Assembly: GCA_937863385.1 (NCBI GenBank)
Contig: CALMBW010000009.1
Location: forward strand, 1 to 64,000
DNA: 64,000 nt
From: an uncultured Actinomycetes bacterium
GTDB taxonomy: Bacteria; Actinomycetota; CADDZG01; WHSQ01
Direction: 5' to 3'
The position numbers and the translations under genes were made by a program. Of this stretch, positions 42,429 through 51,705 are shown in pieces; the stretch's first letter is position 1; each line of letters starts with the position of its first letter. Under the pieces are notes generated by a model. The model worked only from the letters and a program-made list of their open reading frames with translations. It was not told where the DNA came from and did no database searches.

Positions 42429-44777
42429 TTGAGAAGTAAACGCGTTCTAGCTTTCGTCGCGTGCATGGCGGCGATCGCGTTGATGGCACCGACGGCGCAG
42501 GTTGGCGCCGAGCAGAAGCGAGGATCCAACAAGAGCCGCTTCGGCACGGATGTACGGGTCGGGGTCGATGACTCGGCTCTCTTCAAGGCCAAGGCTCTCA
42601 AGCTCGCAAAGATGAAGGCGCGTGCGCTGAACCGTCGAGCCGGTGGTGGTTCCGGTGGTTACAGCGTCGGTGACAAGCGATGGTGGCCGGCGTGGGATGA
42701 CACCCTCGACTTCCCGGTCTACCTCAAGAAGTACAAGTTGCGCGACGTTGGGCGGCACATCGAGGTTTGGGTTGCCGCCGGCAAGACGCGCGACGGGATC
42801 TCGAAGGGCACCTGGTACCCGGAGGGCGACTGCCGCAACGACTACCCGGATCGCATCAAAGTTACGAACGCGCAGGTTGCGTACTTCATCAACGAGTTCG
42901 AGACCAACATGTACCCGGTCGAGTCCGAGCTCTTCTCGGTTCCGCCGTCTCGCAACGGCGAGAACTCGGATGCAACATTGATCGTCGACAAGCCCAAGAA
43001 GGATTATGGGATCGGCAAGAACTACTACAAGGGCAAGGGCCGTCGCATCGTTACCCTGGTCGACAACGTTCGCGACCCACAGTTCTACGACACCGATGAC
43101 AGTCAAGACATGTCACGTACCGCCGGCTTCTTCTCGGGCTACCTGAACGAGGCCACCGACCGCAACGTCATGACGATCGACTCGTGGAACTGGAAGTACG
43201 GCCTAGGTGCCAACCCTCCGACCAACCCGGTTCCGGGCAACGTGTGTGAGAGCGTCGTCGGTGACCCATTCCTCTACGAGGAAGTCTTCGCCCACGAGTA
43301 CGAGCACCTGCTCGAGTACTACGCCGACCCCGATGGTGAGTTCTCGTGGATCGACGAGGGCATGGCCGACTTCGCAGCTTTCGCCACCGGCTACACCGAC
43401 ACGCTCCAGCAAGTCACCGACACGGACTGGGACGGTCACATCCAGTGCTTCCTCGGCAACATCCAGATGCAGAGCGACTCCAACCCCAACCCGCCCGACG
43501 ACTGTGGTCCCGAGAACTCGCTGACATGGTGGGGAGACCAAGACGAGGACAACGAGATCGAGATCCTCGCCGACTACGGTGCAGCCTTCATGATGCAGTT
43601 GATGTTGGCCGAGGAATACGGCCAGGAGGCCATCACGTTCCTGCACAACGACGCCCCCGACGGACTGGACGCGTTGCAGTCCTTGCTGGATCGATTCGAT
43701 CCCGGCACCACAGCCCGTCAGAAGATCCACCAGTGGGCAGTCATGGCCGCGCTCGACGGCGTGATCGATGACGGCGCCGTCGTCAACGGCGGTAACGCTC
43801 AGGACTATCAGGTGGACGCCTTGAACGCCTACATGGATTGGACCGTCGAGGACGCGTACTCGTGGCCGGGGGCTCCGCCCAACGGTTCGGACTACGTGCG
43901 AGCCCGTCACGCCAACGGAACCTATCTAAATGCAAGCGAGATCGACAAGATCGAGTTCATAGGCGCCAAAGAGTTCGATCCCAGTCCTACCGAGTGGGTC
44001 GAAGACACCCCCGCCGATTGGACAGGTGGTTCGACGCTGTACTCGACCGCAGCTCCTGAGGAATTCGACTCGGCCATCGCTCGTGAGGTCACCGTTCCAC
44101 AAGGCAACGCAACGTTGACCTTCGACACGAAGTTCGACACCGAGTACCAGTGGGACTTCGGGTTCGTGCAGGTTTCCAACGATGGCGGCCAGACCTGGAC
44201 ATCACTGGCGAACGAGCTGACCACTTCGGAATATGCCGACGGCGCGTATCCGACCGTGCAGTCCAACGTTCCTGGTTTCACCGGCGAGTCGGGCGTCGCT
44301 GCGTCCGAGCAGGTCACCGATCCCGAGATGGCGCAGTGGGTCTCGACGAGCTTCAGCCTGGCGGACTACGCGGGTCAGACCGTCTGGTTGTCGTTCCGTT
44401 ACGTAACGGACTGGGCTTTCCAGGACTCGGGATTCTGGGTCGACAACGTCGTCGTCGGTGACACGACGATCTCTGAGGGCGACGACCTCGAGCAGTGGAG
44501 TTCCCTGACCGAAGTGAACCCCGCCGACGTCCAGGGCTTCACGGTTCAGCTCGTCACTTACACCGACGATCGCACCCAGGCTTGGGTGGGCGAGCTCCCA
44601 TTGGACGCGAACTTCGAAGGTTCGCTGTCGGGGGCCGAGCTCGACGCCGTAATCGGAACGTCCCCCAACACCACGGTGCTGGTCTTGGTGATGTTCGACG
44701 AATCGACCGAGGAGATCTTCGAGTACGCGCCTTACGAACTGAGGGTGGACAACCACCTCCAGCCCGGGGGCGAGTAA
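42429..44777 (+). CDS. Secreted gluzincin-type metallopeptidase
   Basis: A 782-residue exported protein: signal peptide (AFVACMAAIALMAPTAQVGA), a propeptide-like basic stretch (KAKALKLAKMKARALNRR), and a catalytic domain with HEYEHLLEYYADPDGEFSWIDEG, in which HExxH is followed by the downstream glutamate of gluzincins (ideal for the immune-inhibitor A/M6-like group). The C-terminal part (TPADWTGGSTLYSTAAPEEF, WVSTSFSLADYAGQTVWLSF) is a jelly-roll domain of the immune inhibitor A/MAM type. It starts with TTG at 42429, preceded by GGAGGGGG. Between selA and this gene (42257-42428) nothing else was seen. Followed by two terminator-like hairpins. Confidence 0.85.
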   Translation: MRSKRVLAFVACMAAIALMAPTAQVGAEQKRGSNKSRFGTDVRVGVDDSALFKAKALKLAKMKARALNRRAGGGSGGYSVGDKRWWPAWDDTLDFPVYLKKYKLRDVGRHIEVWVAAGKTRDGISKGTWYPEGDCRNDYPDRIKVTNAQVAYFINEFETNMYPVESELFSVPPSRNGENSDATLIVDKPKKDYGIGKNYYKGKGRRIVTLVDNVRDPQFYDTDDSQDMSRTAGFFSGYLNEATDRNVMTIDSWNWKYGLGANPPTNPVPGNVCESVVGDPFLYEEVFAHEYEHLLEYYADPDGEFSWIDEGMADFAAFATGYTDTLQQVTDTDWDGHIQCFLGNIQMQSDSNPNPPDDCGPENSLTWWGDQDEDNEIEILADYGAAFMMQLMLAEEYGQEAITFLHNDAPDGLDALQSLLDRFDPGTTARQKIHQWAVMAALDGVIDDGAVVNGGNAQDYQVDALNAYMDWTVEDAYSWPGAPPNGSDYVRARHANGTYLNASEIDKIEFIGAKEFDPSPTEWVEDTPADWTGGSTLYSTAAPEEFDSAIAREVTVPQGNATLTFDTKFDTEYQWDFGFVQVSNDGGQTWTSLANELTTSEYADGAYPTVQSNVPGFTGESGVAASEQVTDPEMAQWVSTSFSLADYAGQTVWLSFRYVTDWAFQDSGFWVDNVVVGDTTISEGDDLEQWSSLTEVNPADVQGFTVQLVTYTDDRTQAWVGELPLDANFEGSLSGAELDAVIGTSPNTTVLVLVMFDESTEEIFEYAPYELRVDNHLQPGGE

Positions 44778-44809
44778 CACCTGCAGTAAGTAGCAGGCAA
44801 GGAGTATCT

Positions 44810-44835
44810 GAGGGGGCCGGGTGACCGGCCCCCTC
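44810..44835. terminator. Hairpin terminator after the metallopeptidase gene
   Basis: GAGGGGGCCGG (44810-44820), loop GTGA, CCGGCCCCCTC (44825-44835): a perfect 11-bp stem with a stable tetraloop, 33 bases past the stop. No T-run follows. Confidence 0.75.
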
Positions 44836-45048
44836 ACTCGCGCCGGGGCGAACAATGGAGAACTCGGTGTGGGTTGGGAGCGGAGGACCTCGACCGTTCG
44901 CCTCAGACCAGCGGATGCTTCGGCGTGGTGCCCGGCACGGGACACCCGATGGGAGATACCTCCGCTCACCCATCAACCCAAGCTCAGACTACGACGGTCG
45001 CCGCTATCGGGCAATGGCCTGGGAAGCAAACCACCCAGCGGAGCGCGG

Positions 45049-45080
45049 AAAGAGCGGCCGGGGGCGATCGGCCGCTCTTT
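45049..45080. terminator. Second hairpin in the 44.8-45.3 kb gap
   Basis: AAAGAGCGGCCG (45049-45060) pairs with CGGCCGCTCTTT (45069-45080), a perfect 12-bp stem with flanking A3 and T3, so terminator-like in both directions. The whole gap 44778-45313 (536 bp) has no supportable gene: it contains the previous hairpin, this one and the stem-loop at 45176. A pairing of 44878-44886 with 44959-44967 was tested as a tRNA and rejected. Confidence 0.7.
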
Positions 45081-45175
45081 CAGTACGAGATCGCTGCTCA
45101 GGACGGGGAGCGAGCGTCTCCGTTTACGACCCCCCAAGACACCGCAAGGTCTTCTTCACTATCGGCCGCAGATGA

Positions 45176-45193
45176 CTAGTCCTTTAGGGCTAG
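45176..45193. promoter_or_regulatory. Small stem-loop upstream of the first S15 hydrolase
   Basis: CTAGTCC-TTTA-GGGCTAG forms a seven-bp stem (one G-U pair) with a UUUA loop about 120 bases before the start of the hydrolase gene. Could be an operator or RNA element in the leader; no known riboswitch class was recognised. Confidence 0.35.
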
Positions 45194-45313
45194 ACCCATA
45201 AGTTTCTTCGCGCTCTTCGGCGGGCGATGCTGTGTCCTGGATGGATACGCGGATGGCTACGTGCCCGGCGAAAGGCGGGAGGGGCCATCTGGCTGGCGGC
45301 GAACCCTTACGCC

Positions 45314-47041
45314 ATGAGGCTCCTTGGTCGCGTCTTCGTTTCTGCATGCCTGATCGGCGCGCTCGCGCTGGGGGCTACGACGGCGACGGCTCGGCCCTCG
45401 ACGTCCTCTTTCTCCGAAACCCCCAGATCACCGATGGAGCGACGGGCCCGGCCGGACATGGACATCTTGGATCCGGTGCGGTTCGAGCTCGACGATGCGG
45501 TCACGGGGCACCGGTTGATCACCGCTCGCGATGGGATCACCTCGCTTGCGGTCGATGTGATCCGGCCCGATACGAACGAGAAGGTGCCGACGATCTATCT
45601 ACAGTCGCCCTACTACAACACCGTTGGGCGCGGCTACCTGCACGAGACGAAGACACCTTGGGGATTGGGTGGGACGCCCGCCGATCCGAGCGTTCCCTTT
45701 CCCGAGTGGTACGACGAATTCTTCGTCGAGCGCGGCTACGCGGTGGTCATGTCCGACATGCGCGGGACGCGCAACTCATCTGGGTGCCAGGTATACGGGG
45801 GCCGCGAGGAAGCGACGGACGCGGTCGACGTCATCGAATGGATCGCCGCGCAAGAGTGGAGCAACGGCAAGGTTGGGATGACCGGAGGCAGCTACGACGG
45901 AACCGTTGCGATCGCTGCGGCATCAGAGGCCCCAAAAGCACTCAAAGCCATCATCCCGATCCGCGCGATCGACCGCTGGTACGACTATCACTTCTTCAAC
46001 GGCGTGCAGTCGTCACAGCATCTGCTGACCCCTTGGAACTTCACAACCCTGACAACCGTTCAGGACAACCAGAATTCGTTGCCCGACGACACGCTATTCC
46101 CCCTACATGTGATCGAGCGCAAGGCATGCGCGGCGTCGCTCGGTGCTTTGGTGTCGGCGCAGTACTCGACGCCGTACCAGGATTCGACCTCGCAGTTCTG
46201 GGCCGAGCGCGACTGGCTCCGTAACGTCAAGGACTTCAAGGCTGCGACCTTCATCATCCATGGGCTCAACGACACCAACGTCAAGACCACCAACGCCTCC
46301 AACCTTTGGAGCGCGCTGCCAAAGACCGTCGAGAAGAAGCTCTGGTGGGCACGGATGGGCCACGCCGATCCCAAACAACCGGAACCCGGTGGCGAGCTGA
46401 ACTTCCCTTTCGATGAGCGCTTCGTCGATGCGACCCATCGGTGGTTCGCTCAGTTCCTCAAGGGGATCGACACCGGGATCTTGACCGAGCCGCGCGTGTC
46501 GGTTCAGGACTCGGACGGGAACTGGCGCGATCAGGCGCAGTGGCCCCCGGCGGGACGCGATGTGAGCTTCGGTGTCGATGGCGACAGGCTGGTGGAAGGT
46601 TCGGGGAAAGGAAAGGTCACCTACGGACGCTCCACGGTCACGGTCGAGTCCCAGCCCTTGGAGAGCGACCTGCATCTGGCGGGTGAGGCATACATGAGGT
46701 TCGCCTACTCGTTGGAGCAAGGTGGCGACACCACGTTCGCTTACCGCCTCGAAGACGTAGGCCCCAAGGGGGCGGTAGAGATCACGTCTGCTTACGCCCG
46801 GGGCGCCTACCGGGACGACATCGCAAAACGGGGGCCGAGCTACCCCACCCTGCCGGCGCTTCACCTGCCCGGGCAGCGGTACCGGATCGCGTTCCCCTTC
46901 TTGCCACAGGACTACGTCGTACCTGCCGGTCACCGATTGCGTTTGGTGATCGCAGCAGATGATGGACGGATCTTGGGAGACTCGGGGCCGGGATCGGTCA
47001 CGCTCTACCGGCCCACACTGGTCATCCCCGTCGCTCGCTAA
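45314..47041 (+). CDS. Secreted CocE/NonD-type (S15) hydrolase
   Basis: A 575-residue serine hydrolase with a signal peptide (GRVFVSACLIGALALGATTATA). Alpha/beta-hydrolase fold with nucleophile Ser in GGSYDG (about residue 193), acid in HGLNDTNVK and His in MGHADP. SDMRGTRNSSG is typical of the X-Pro dipeptidyl-peptidase/cocaine-esterase-like family, and the C-terminal jelly-roll (LHLAGEAYMRFAYSLEQGGD) is the S15 C-domain. Substrate unknown: peptide or ester. The ATG at 45314 is the first before the signal peptide although the ribosome site is weak. Paralogue of the 52062 gene. Confidence 0.87.
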   Translation: MRLLGRVFVSACLIGALALGATTATARPSTSSFSETPRSPMERRARPDMDILDPVRFELDDAVTGHRLITARDGITSLAVDVIRPDTNEKVPTIYLQSPYYNTVGRGYLHETKTPWGLGGTPADPSVPFPEWYDEFFVERGYAVVMSDMRGTRNSSGCQVYGGREEATDAVDVIEWIAAQEWSNGKVGMTGGSYDGTVAIAAASEAPKALKAIIPIRAIDRWYDYHFFNGVQSSQHLLTPWNFTTLTTVQDNQNSLPDDTLFPLHVIERKACAASLGALVSAQYSTPYQDSTSQFWAERDWLRNVKDFKAATFIIHGLNDTNVKTTNASNLWSALPKTVEKKLWWARMGHADPKQPEPGGELNFPFDERFVDATHRWFAQFLKGIDTGILTEPRVSVQDSDGNWRDQAQWPPAGRDVSFGVDGDRLVEGSGKGKVTYGRSTVTVESQPLESDLHLAGEAYMRFAYSLEQGGDTTFAYRLEDVGPKGAVEITSAYARGAYRDDIAKRGPSYPTLPALHLPGQRYRIAFPFLPQDYVVPAGHRLRLVIAADDGRILGDSGPGSVTLYRPTLVIPVAR

Positions 47042-47077
47042 CGCGATATAGACGCGAGGGGGTGCCAACAACAGGCT

Positions 47078-47127
47078 TGGCCTCCTCAGCCGCTGGACAC
47101 CCCACCTCCGGCGCTCTGAGGAGGCCA
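47078..47127. terminator. 12-bp inverted repeat between the S15 and selB genes
   Basis: TGGCCTCCTCAG (47078-47089) and its exact complement (47116-47127) with a 26-base loop. It lies 37 bases after the hydrolase stop and 100 bases before selB, a likely terminator or mRNA-end structure without a T-run. No tRNA(Sec) fold was found in the gap. Confidence 0.6.
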
Positions 47128-47226
47128 CCCACCTTCAGCAAGAAACAGCACTGCACGTAGCCGCGGGACCCTGCATCGCGGCATCCGGTCATGTGGGGCC
47201 GCGGGCGTGGGACTTATCGTTTGACG

Positions 47227-49056
47227 ATGCACGTACTTGGAACCGCTGGTCATGTCGACCACGGAAAGTCCACCCTGGTGCGGTCGCTCACCGGGATCGA
47301 TCCCGACCGCCTGGCCGAGGAACGACAGCGTGGACTGACGATCGACCTTGGCTTCGCATGGTTGATGCTGCCTTCGGGCAGAGAGGTTGGCGTCGTGGAC
47401 GTGCCGGGTCACGAACGGTTCATCTCCAACATGCTCGCGGGGGCCGGCGGGATCACTGCTTGTCTCTTCGTCGTTTCCGCCAGTGAGGGCTGGATGCCCC
47501 AGTCGACCGAACACCTGGCGATCCTGGACCTACTCGGCATCGAGCACGGAGTTGTGGCGCTTACCAAAGCGGACCTGGTCGACGCCGGGCGTCTCGCGCG
47601 GATGGAAGCTTCGGTGCGAGAGCGGCTGGCTCCAACCGGACTGCATGATGCGCCGATCGTCGCGGTGTCTGGGGTCGATGACACCGGACGCTCCGAGCTA
47701 CTGACAGTGCTAGACGAGATGTTGTCTCGGGCACCGGTGCCCCCAGCGCATGGTTCGCCACGGATGTGGGTGGATCGTGCCTTCGCGGTGTCAGGGGTGG
47801 GAACCGTCGTTACCGGAACGGTGGCTCGGGGACGTTTCGAGTTGGGCGGGGCGGTCGAGGTACTGCCGGGTGGAGCGACCGCCCGTATACGAGCGCTGCA
47901 GTCTCACAAGAAAAAGGTCGATTCGATAGCAGCGGGTACCCGGGCCGCCATCAATCTCATCGGTATCTCTGGCTCCCAACTCCGTGGGCGCGCCGTCGTG
48001 GGGGCCGGGTGGCATTGCACCAACACGGTGGATGTGATGCTGCAGGTGCCGGTGCGGGAGCTAGGGGGTGTTGGGATCGAGGCTCGCGGTGCGCACCTTC
48101 TTTACGTCGGTTCGGCCAGCACCCCGGTTCGGGTGAGACCCCTCGATCGTGACCGCGTGGAACCCGGCTCGAGCGCTCCGGCCACCCTCTACCTTTCCGA
48201 GGGGCTGCCTCTGAGGGCTGGGGACAGGATGGTGATCCGCGATTCGGGGCCGGGCATCACCGCAGCAGGCGCCACGGTGTTGGATCCGGCCCCCCCAGCA
48301 ACTCGCCGCCGAGATCGTGCGCGGATCGAGACACTGCTGCAACTTGCCGGGTGCGCAAGTGTCGCCGAGCGGCTCGGCGTGCTGGTTGACTCGGAAGGTG
48401 ACCTCGCGATCTCAGACGCCCGGTGGCGGGCGGGAGTCGTTGGCGACGAGGAAGTCACGCTCCCTTCGGACATGAAGGTGCTCGGCGACCGCTACGTCTC
48501 ACTGCAAAGACTGCACGAGTTAGAGCAGCTCGTCATGGATGCCGTTACCACTCACCATGCCGATCATCCGGGCGAGCGGGGGCTTGGCCGCGAGGTCGTG
48601 CGGTCGGCCACCGGGCTCGAAAGGGCCGCCTTCGATGCACTCGTGCACTCGCTGGGTCTAGCCGGAACCGAAACGCTCGCGCTGGCTTCACATTCGCCGG
48701 CATTGCCTCCCGAGTTGCGCGCTCAAGCAGACGCGCTGCTGGCGCGCTTGGCGAACTCGGCCTTCGAACCACCGCTCGCTGCACAACTCCAGGTCAGCGA
48801 TGAGCTGCTGCGCGCATTGGTCACCTCCGGCGAGATCGTCCGGGTAGGGACCTTCTATCTGGACGCCGGCCATGCACAGCGGGCACGACAGATCGTGCGG
48901 GATGAGATCAAGGCTGCCGGTCCCGTGACCGTCTCTAAGATCCGGGACCTTCTCGGAACCACGCGCAAGTACGCGGTGCCACTGTCGGAGTGGCTCGATG
49001 ACACCGGTGCGACGATCAGGCGGGGAGATCTTCGCCACCTCGGTCCACAGGGATAG
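47227..49056 (+). CDS. selB: Selenocysteine-specific elongation factor
   Basis: GTPase that delivers selenocysteinyl-tRNA(Sec) to UGA codons marked by a SECIS hairpin. 609 residues. GTP motifs GTAGHVDHGKST, DVPGHERF and LTKAD; GLTIDLGFAW is the SelB switch region. Domains II-III follow to about 370 (FAVSGVGTVVTGTVARG, VQ-type AATLYLSEGLPL), then the SECIS-binding winged helices to the end (VSKIRDLLGTTRKYAVPLSEWLD). The ATG at 47227 gives the expected MHVLGTAGHVDHG start. Its gene is not adjacent to selA: two secreted hydrolases lie between. No selenoprotein with an internal TGA was identified here. Confidence 0.95.
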   Translation: MHVLGTAGHVDHGKSTLVRSLTGIDPDRLAEERQRGLTIDLGFAWLMLPSGREVGVVDVPGHERFISNMLAGAGGITACLFVVSASEGWMPQSTEHLAILDLLGIEHGVVALTKADLVDAGRLARMEASVRERLAPTGLHDAPIVAVSGVDDTGRSELLTVLDEMLSRAPVPPAHGSPRMWVDRAFAVSGVGTVVTGTVARGRFELGGAVEVLPGGATARIRALQSHKKKVDSIAAGTRAAINLIGISGSQLRGRAVVGAGWHCTNTVDVMLQVPVRELGGVGIEARGAHLLYVGSASTPVRVRPLDRDRVEPGSSAPATLYLSEGLPLRAGDRMVIRDSGPGITAAGATVLDPAPPATRRRDRARIETLLQLAGCASVAERLGVLVDSEGDLAISDARWRAGVVGDEEVTLPSDMKVLGDRYVSLQRLHELEQLVMDAVTTHHADHPGERGLGREVVRSATGLERAAFDALVHSLGLAGTETLALASHSPALPPELRAQADALLARLANSAFEPPLAAQLQVSDELLRALVTSGEIVRVGTFYLDAGHAQRARQIVRDEIKAAGPVTVSKIRDLLGTTRKYAVPLSEWLDDTGATIRRGDLRHLGPQG

Positions 49057-49098
49057 AGAACCGAGACCGGGAGCCGGGCTCATGCCTGGTTTCCGCTG

Positions 49099-49147
49099 TT
49101 TTTCGCGCGCAAAGCGCGTTGGATATGCGCGTGATCCTTCGGTAAAA
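49099..49147 (+). repeat. 49-bp intergenic element, copy B
   Basis: TTTTTCGCGCGCA to CTTCGGTAAAA over 49 bp, with CGCGCGC (49104-49110) able to pair with GCGCGTG (49127-49133, one G-U pair) around a 16-base loop. It lies between the convergent selB and carboxylate-amine ligase genes and abuts the latter's stop codon exactly. Confidence 0.65.
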
Positions 49148-50326
49148 CTATTCGCCTTGGAGGGGGTCTCCGTGGACCACCGTCCCTCCCACCATGTCCA
49201 TCGAGGGCAGCGGCCGCACTCCTTCCTTCAATTCCGTAACGAGTGAATCGACCACTGCCGAGAGGTCGTGGGTGCGGCCGAAGACCTCTCGCTGGCGGGT
49301 TGCGGACGTGCCTCGATCCAAGATCGAGTTCACGCGCAACAGGTCATCGCGGCAGCCGAGACGCTCGGCGATCGGTTCGAGGATCTCGACCATGTCACCC
49401 AAGCTGCGGCGCAGCGACATGAGGTTCCCTTCCTCGTCGCGGATGATCTCGGCTTCGAGCCCATATCGGGCCGCGCGCCACTTGTTCTCGCGGATGGTCC
49501 AGGCCCGGTGCGTAGGCAGGTCCAGTCCGGAGTTGTAGCGCTCGCCCAACCACACGACCAGCGACTGCGTCATCGCAGTGATCGCGCACAGCTCGTCGAG
49601 GGTGGGGATGCCGTCGCAGATGCGTGATTCCAGCGTTCCGAAACCGGGATGCGGCCTGATGTCCCACCACACCTCACGGATCGAGCGGATCGTTCCTGCA
49701 CCGATCAAAGTCCGCATGAATCGCTGGAACTGCCCCCAGTTCTCCATCTGGTACGGGAGGCCGGCCGTCGGAAGCGACTCGAAGATCTTGCTGCGGATCG
49801 AGGCGAGTCCCGTGTCGCGTCCTTGCCAGAACGGCGACGACGAGCTGAGCGCGAGGAAGTGCGGGATGAACGTCCCGAGAGCGTTGGATACCGCTATCGC
49901 CTCTTCACCCGAACGCACGCCGACGTGCACGTGAACCCCGAAGATCAACAGACGGCGCGCCGTCCATTGACAGTTCTCGATCAAACGGTGGTAGCGAGGG
50001 TCGGGCGAAACGGTCTGGTCGGTCCACGACGAGAACGGGTGTGTCCCGGTGCAGATGACCCGGTAGCCCTGATCCTCGGACGCCTCGATAAGTTGCTCGA
50101 TCTTGGCGCCGAGCTCGGCCCGCACCTCTCCGACGTTCTGACAAACATCGGTGATGACTTCGATCGTGCACTCGAGCAACTCGTGCTTGAACCACTTGTC
50201 GTCGAGATTCGGCAGGATCTTGGTCGCAGCCGTGTCGGTGGCTAAGGCCCCGGATTCATCGACGATCTGGCATTCGATCTCGACCCCCAGGGTCGGCTTG
50301 TCGGAACCGTTGAAAACGATGTTCAC
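49148..50326 (-). CDS. GCS2-type carboxylate-amine ligase (YbdK/EgtA family)
   Basis: A 392-residue ATP-dependent ligase: TLGVEIECQIVD (glutamate-binding start of the family), HELLECTIEVIT, GTHPFSSWTDQ, GVHVHVGV and WWDIRPHPGFGTLESRI are family-specific. Members make gamma-glutamyl bonds, for example glutamate-cysteine ligase for glutathione, mycothiol-like or ergothioneine pathways, or still unknown carboxylate-amine bonds. The GTG at 50326 with AGGGGG ahead overlaps the MFS transporter stop by four bases, so they form an operon. Which product is made cannot be told. Confidence 0.88.
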   Translation of the reverse strand: MNIVFNGSDKPTLGVEIECQIVDESGALATDTAATKILPNLDDKWFKHELLECTIEVITDVCQNVGEVRAELGAKIEQLIEASEDQGYRVICTGTHPFSSWTDQTVSPDPRYHRLIENCQWTARRLLIFGVHVHVGVRSGEEAIAVSNALGTFIPHFLALSSSSPFWQGRDTGLASIRSKIFESLPTAGLPYQMENWGQFQRFMRTLIGAGTIRSIREVWWDIRPHPGFGTLESRICDGIPTLDELCAITAMTQSLVVWLGERYNSGLDLPTHRAWTIRENKWRAARYGLEAEIIRDEEGNLMSLRRSLGDMVEILEPIAERLGCRDDLLRVNSILDRGTSATRQREVFGRTHDLSAVVDSLVTELKEGVRPLPSMDMVGGTVVHGDPLQGE

Positions 50327-51705
50327 GTTTGTCCCCCTTCGGCGTCCTCGTTGAACCCTACCCGTGAGCGAACCGAGTGACGCCCGAAGGTGTAGATGAT
50401 CGCTATCGCATTGGCCACCAGCCCCACGGCGATCATCCCGCCCGACCCGGGCAAGGCAAAGACGAGCGGCACCAGCCCACCGGCTACCCACGCGAGTTGC
50501 AGCATCGACTCGAAGCGCGCGAACGCCCATCCACGTCCGGCCTCGGGTGTCTCTCGTTGCACGATCGCATCGAAGGCAACCTTGGCCGCTCCGCTTGCAA
50601 GACCGAACGCGAACACGAGTGCTCCGGCACTGATAGGCGTGAACCAGCGGCCCACCACGACGGCGGTAAGACCGGCCCCCACGAGGCCGGCAACGATGAT
50701 TCCCTCTTCTTTCAACGAGCGGCGGAGCCGCGGAGCCGCCAGCGCTCCGGCCAGCGAACCGAACGCGGCCGCACCGACCAACAGGCCCAGACCTACGGTT
50801 CCGAAATCATCGCGACGCAAGGCGAACGCGAGATGAAAGACCAAGAAGCCGACGAGCATGCGCATCCCGGCGGTAGCGAACACTGCCTGGCGCATGCTGA
50901 CCCGGCGCGCTTTGGCCTTGGCGTCGGCGGTCTCCGAGTCGGGGCGACGGCCCTTCGAAGCAGGAAGTCGCAGGGCCGGAATGATGCCGGCGTAATAGAT
51001 GCAGGCGGCGAAGATCAGCTCCGTCGCGACACCCGGCCACTTGATCAACGCTATCCCGGGGATACCGACGATCATCCCGGCGATGGCCGAGGTTCGGGAC
51101 AGGGCCGAGTTCGCTTTCACCAGGGTGTCACCGGTCGGAACCAGACCGGGCAGCACGGCCCCCCTGACGATCAGCGCGGCACGGCTCAACAACAGAACGC
51201 CGAAGGCGAGCGGGAACAGGAACAGCGAATCGAGCCGGGTCGCAAGCAGCCACGTCAAAGTGGCCCGTCCCGCCGAAGAGCCCACCATCACCCACTTCAG
51301 GCTGCCCCGATGCCGATCGAGCAACCTCGCCAGCAACGGCGAGACGATCGCGAACGGAGCCACCGTCAGGGCCAGGTACAACGCCACCCGGCCCCGCGCC
51401 GTCGTCTCGGGGATCGAGAAGAACAGCGTCGTCGACAGGGCCAGCGCCAGCAGCGCATCTCCAGCGGCACCCAGGGATTGATAACGGAGCAAGCGGCCGA
51501 ACTCCGGGGTGGTGGCAGGGGTCCGAGCCCGCTTGATCGCCCGGCGCATGGCGATTCGAACGAGGGGTTCCTCGTCGTCGGGGGGCTGAGGTCGCCTGGT
51601 CCGCTCCACGGTCTGAGACCCTACGCTCGCCCGGTCCTCTCCACGGTCGGAGGGCCCAGGCCGGGCGGAGGCAACAGAGTTCCGGGGGTCGTTGCCTATC
51701 CGCAC
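50323..51705 (-). CDS. MFS transporter
   Basis: A membrane carrier with about 12 helices (YQSLGAAGDALLALALSTTLFF, VALYLALTVAPFAIVSPLLA, GRGWAFARFESMLQLAWVAGG). LLARLLDRHRGSLKW is the cytoplasmic MFS loop motif between helices 2 and 3. The frame runs from a GTG at 51705, but the first 52 residues are charged and non-homologous; an ATG at 51549 (MRRAIKRARTP) is a likelier start. Coupled with the ligase gene, so it may export or import that enzyme's product. The 356-bp gap 51706-52061 upstream has no gene and only the promoter next listed. Confidence 0.8.
   Translation of the reverse strand: MRIGNDPRNSVASARPGPSDRGEDRASVGSQTVERTRRPQPPDDEEPLVRIAMRRAIKRARTPATTPEFGRLLRYQSLGAAGDALLALALSTTLFFSIPETTARGRVALYLALTVAPFAIVSPLLARLLDRHRGSLKWVMVGSSAGRATLTWLLATRLDSLFLFPLAFGVLLLSRAALIVRGAVLPGLVPTGDTLVKANSALSRTSAIAGMIVGIPGIALIKWPGVATELIFAACIYYAGIIPALRLPASKGRRPDSETADAKAKARRVSMRQAVFATAGMRMLVGFLVFHLAFALRRDDFGTVGLGLLVGAAAFGSLAGALAAPRLRRSLKEEGIIVAGLVGAGLTAVVVGRWFTPISAGALVFAFGLASGAAKVAFDAIVQRETPEAGRGWAFARFESMLQLAWVAGGLVPLVFALPGSGGMIAVGLVANAIAIIYTFGRHSVRSRVGFNEDAEGGQT

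Noticed and set aside
44878-44967. Possible tRNA(Sec): GAGCGGAGG pairs with CCTCCGCTC and a TCA lies between
   Set aside because: The anticodon stem does not pair, there is no T-loop GTTCRA sequence and no proper D-arm; the long stem alone is not enough.
45121-45313. Cyclic-di-GMP or cobalamin riboswitch in the leader of the S15 gene
   Set aside because: The conserved core sequences of those classes were looked for and not found; only a small stem-loop is present.
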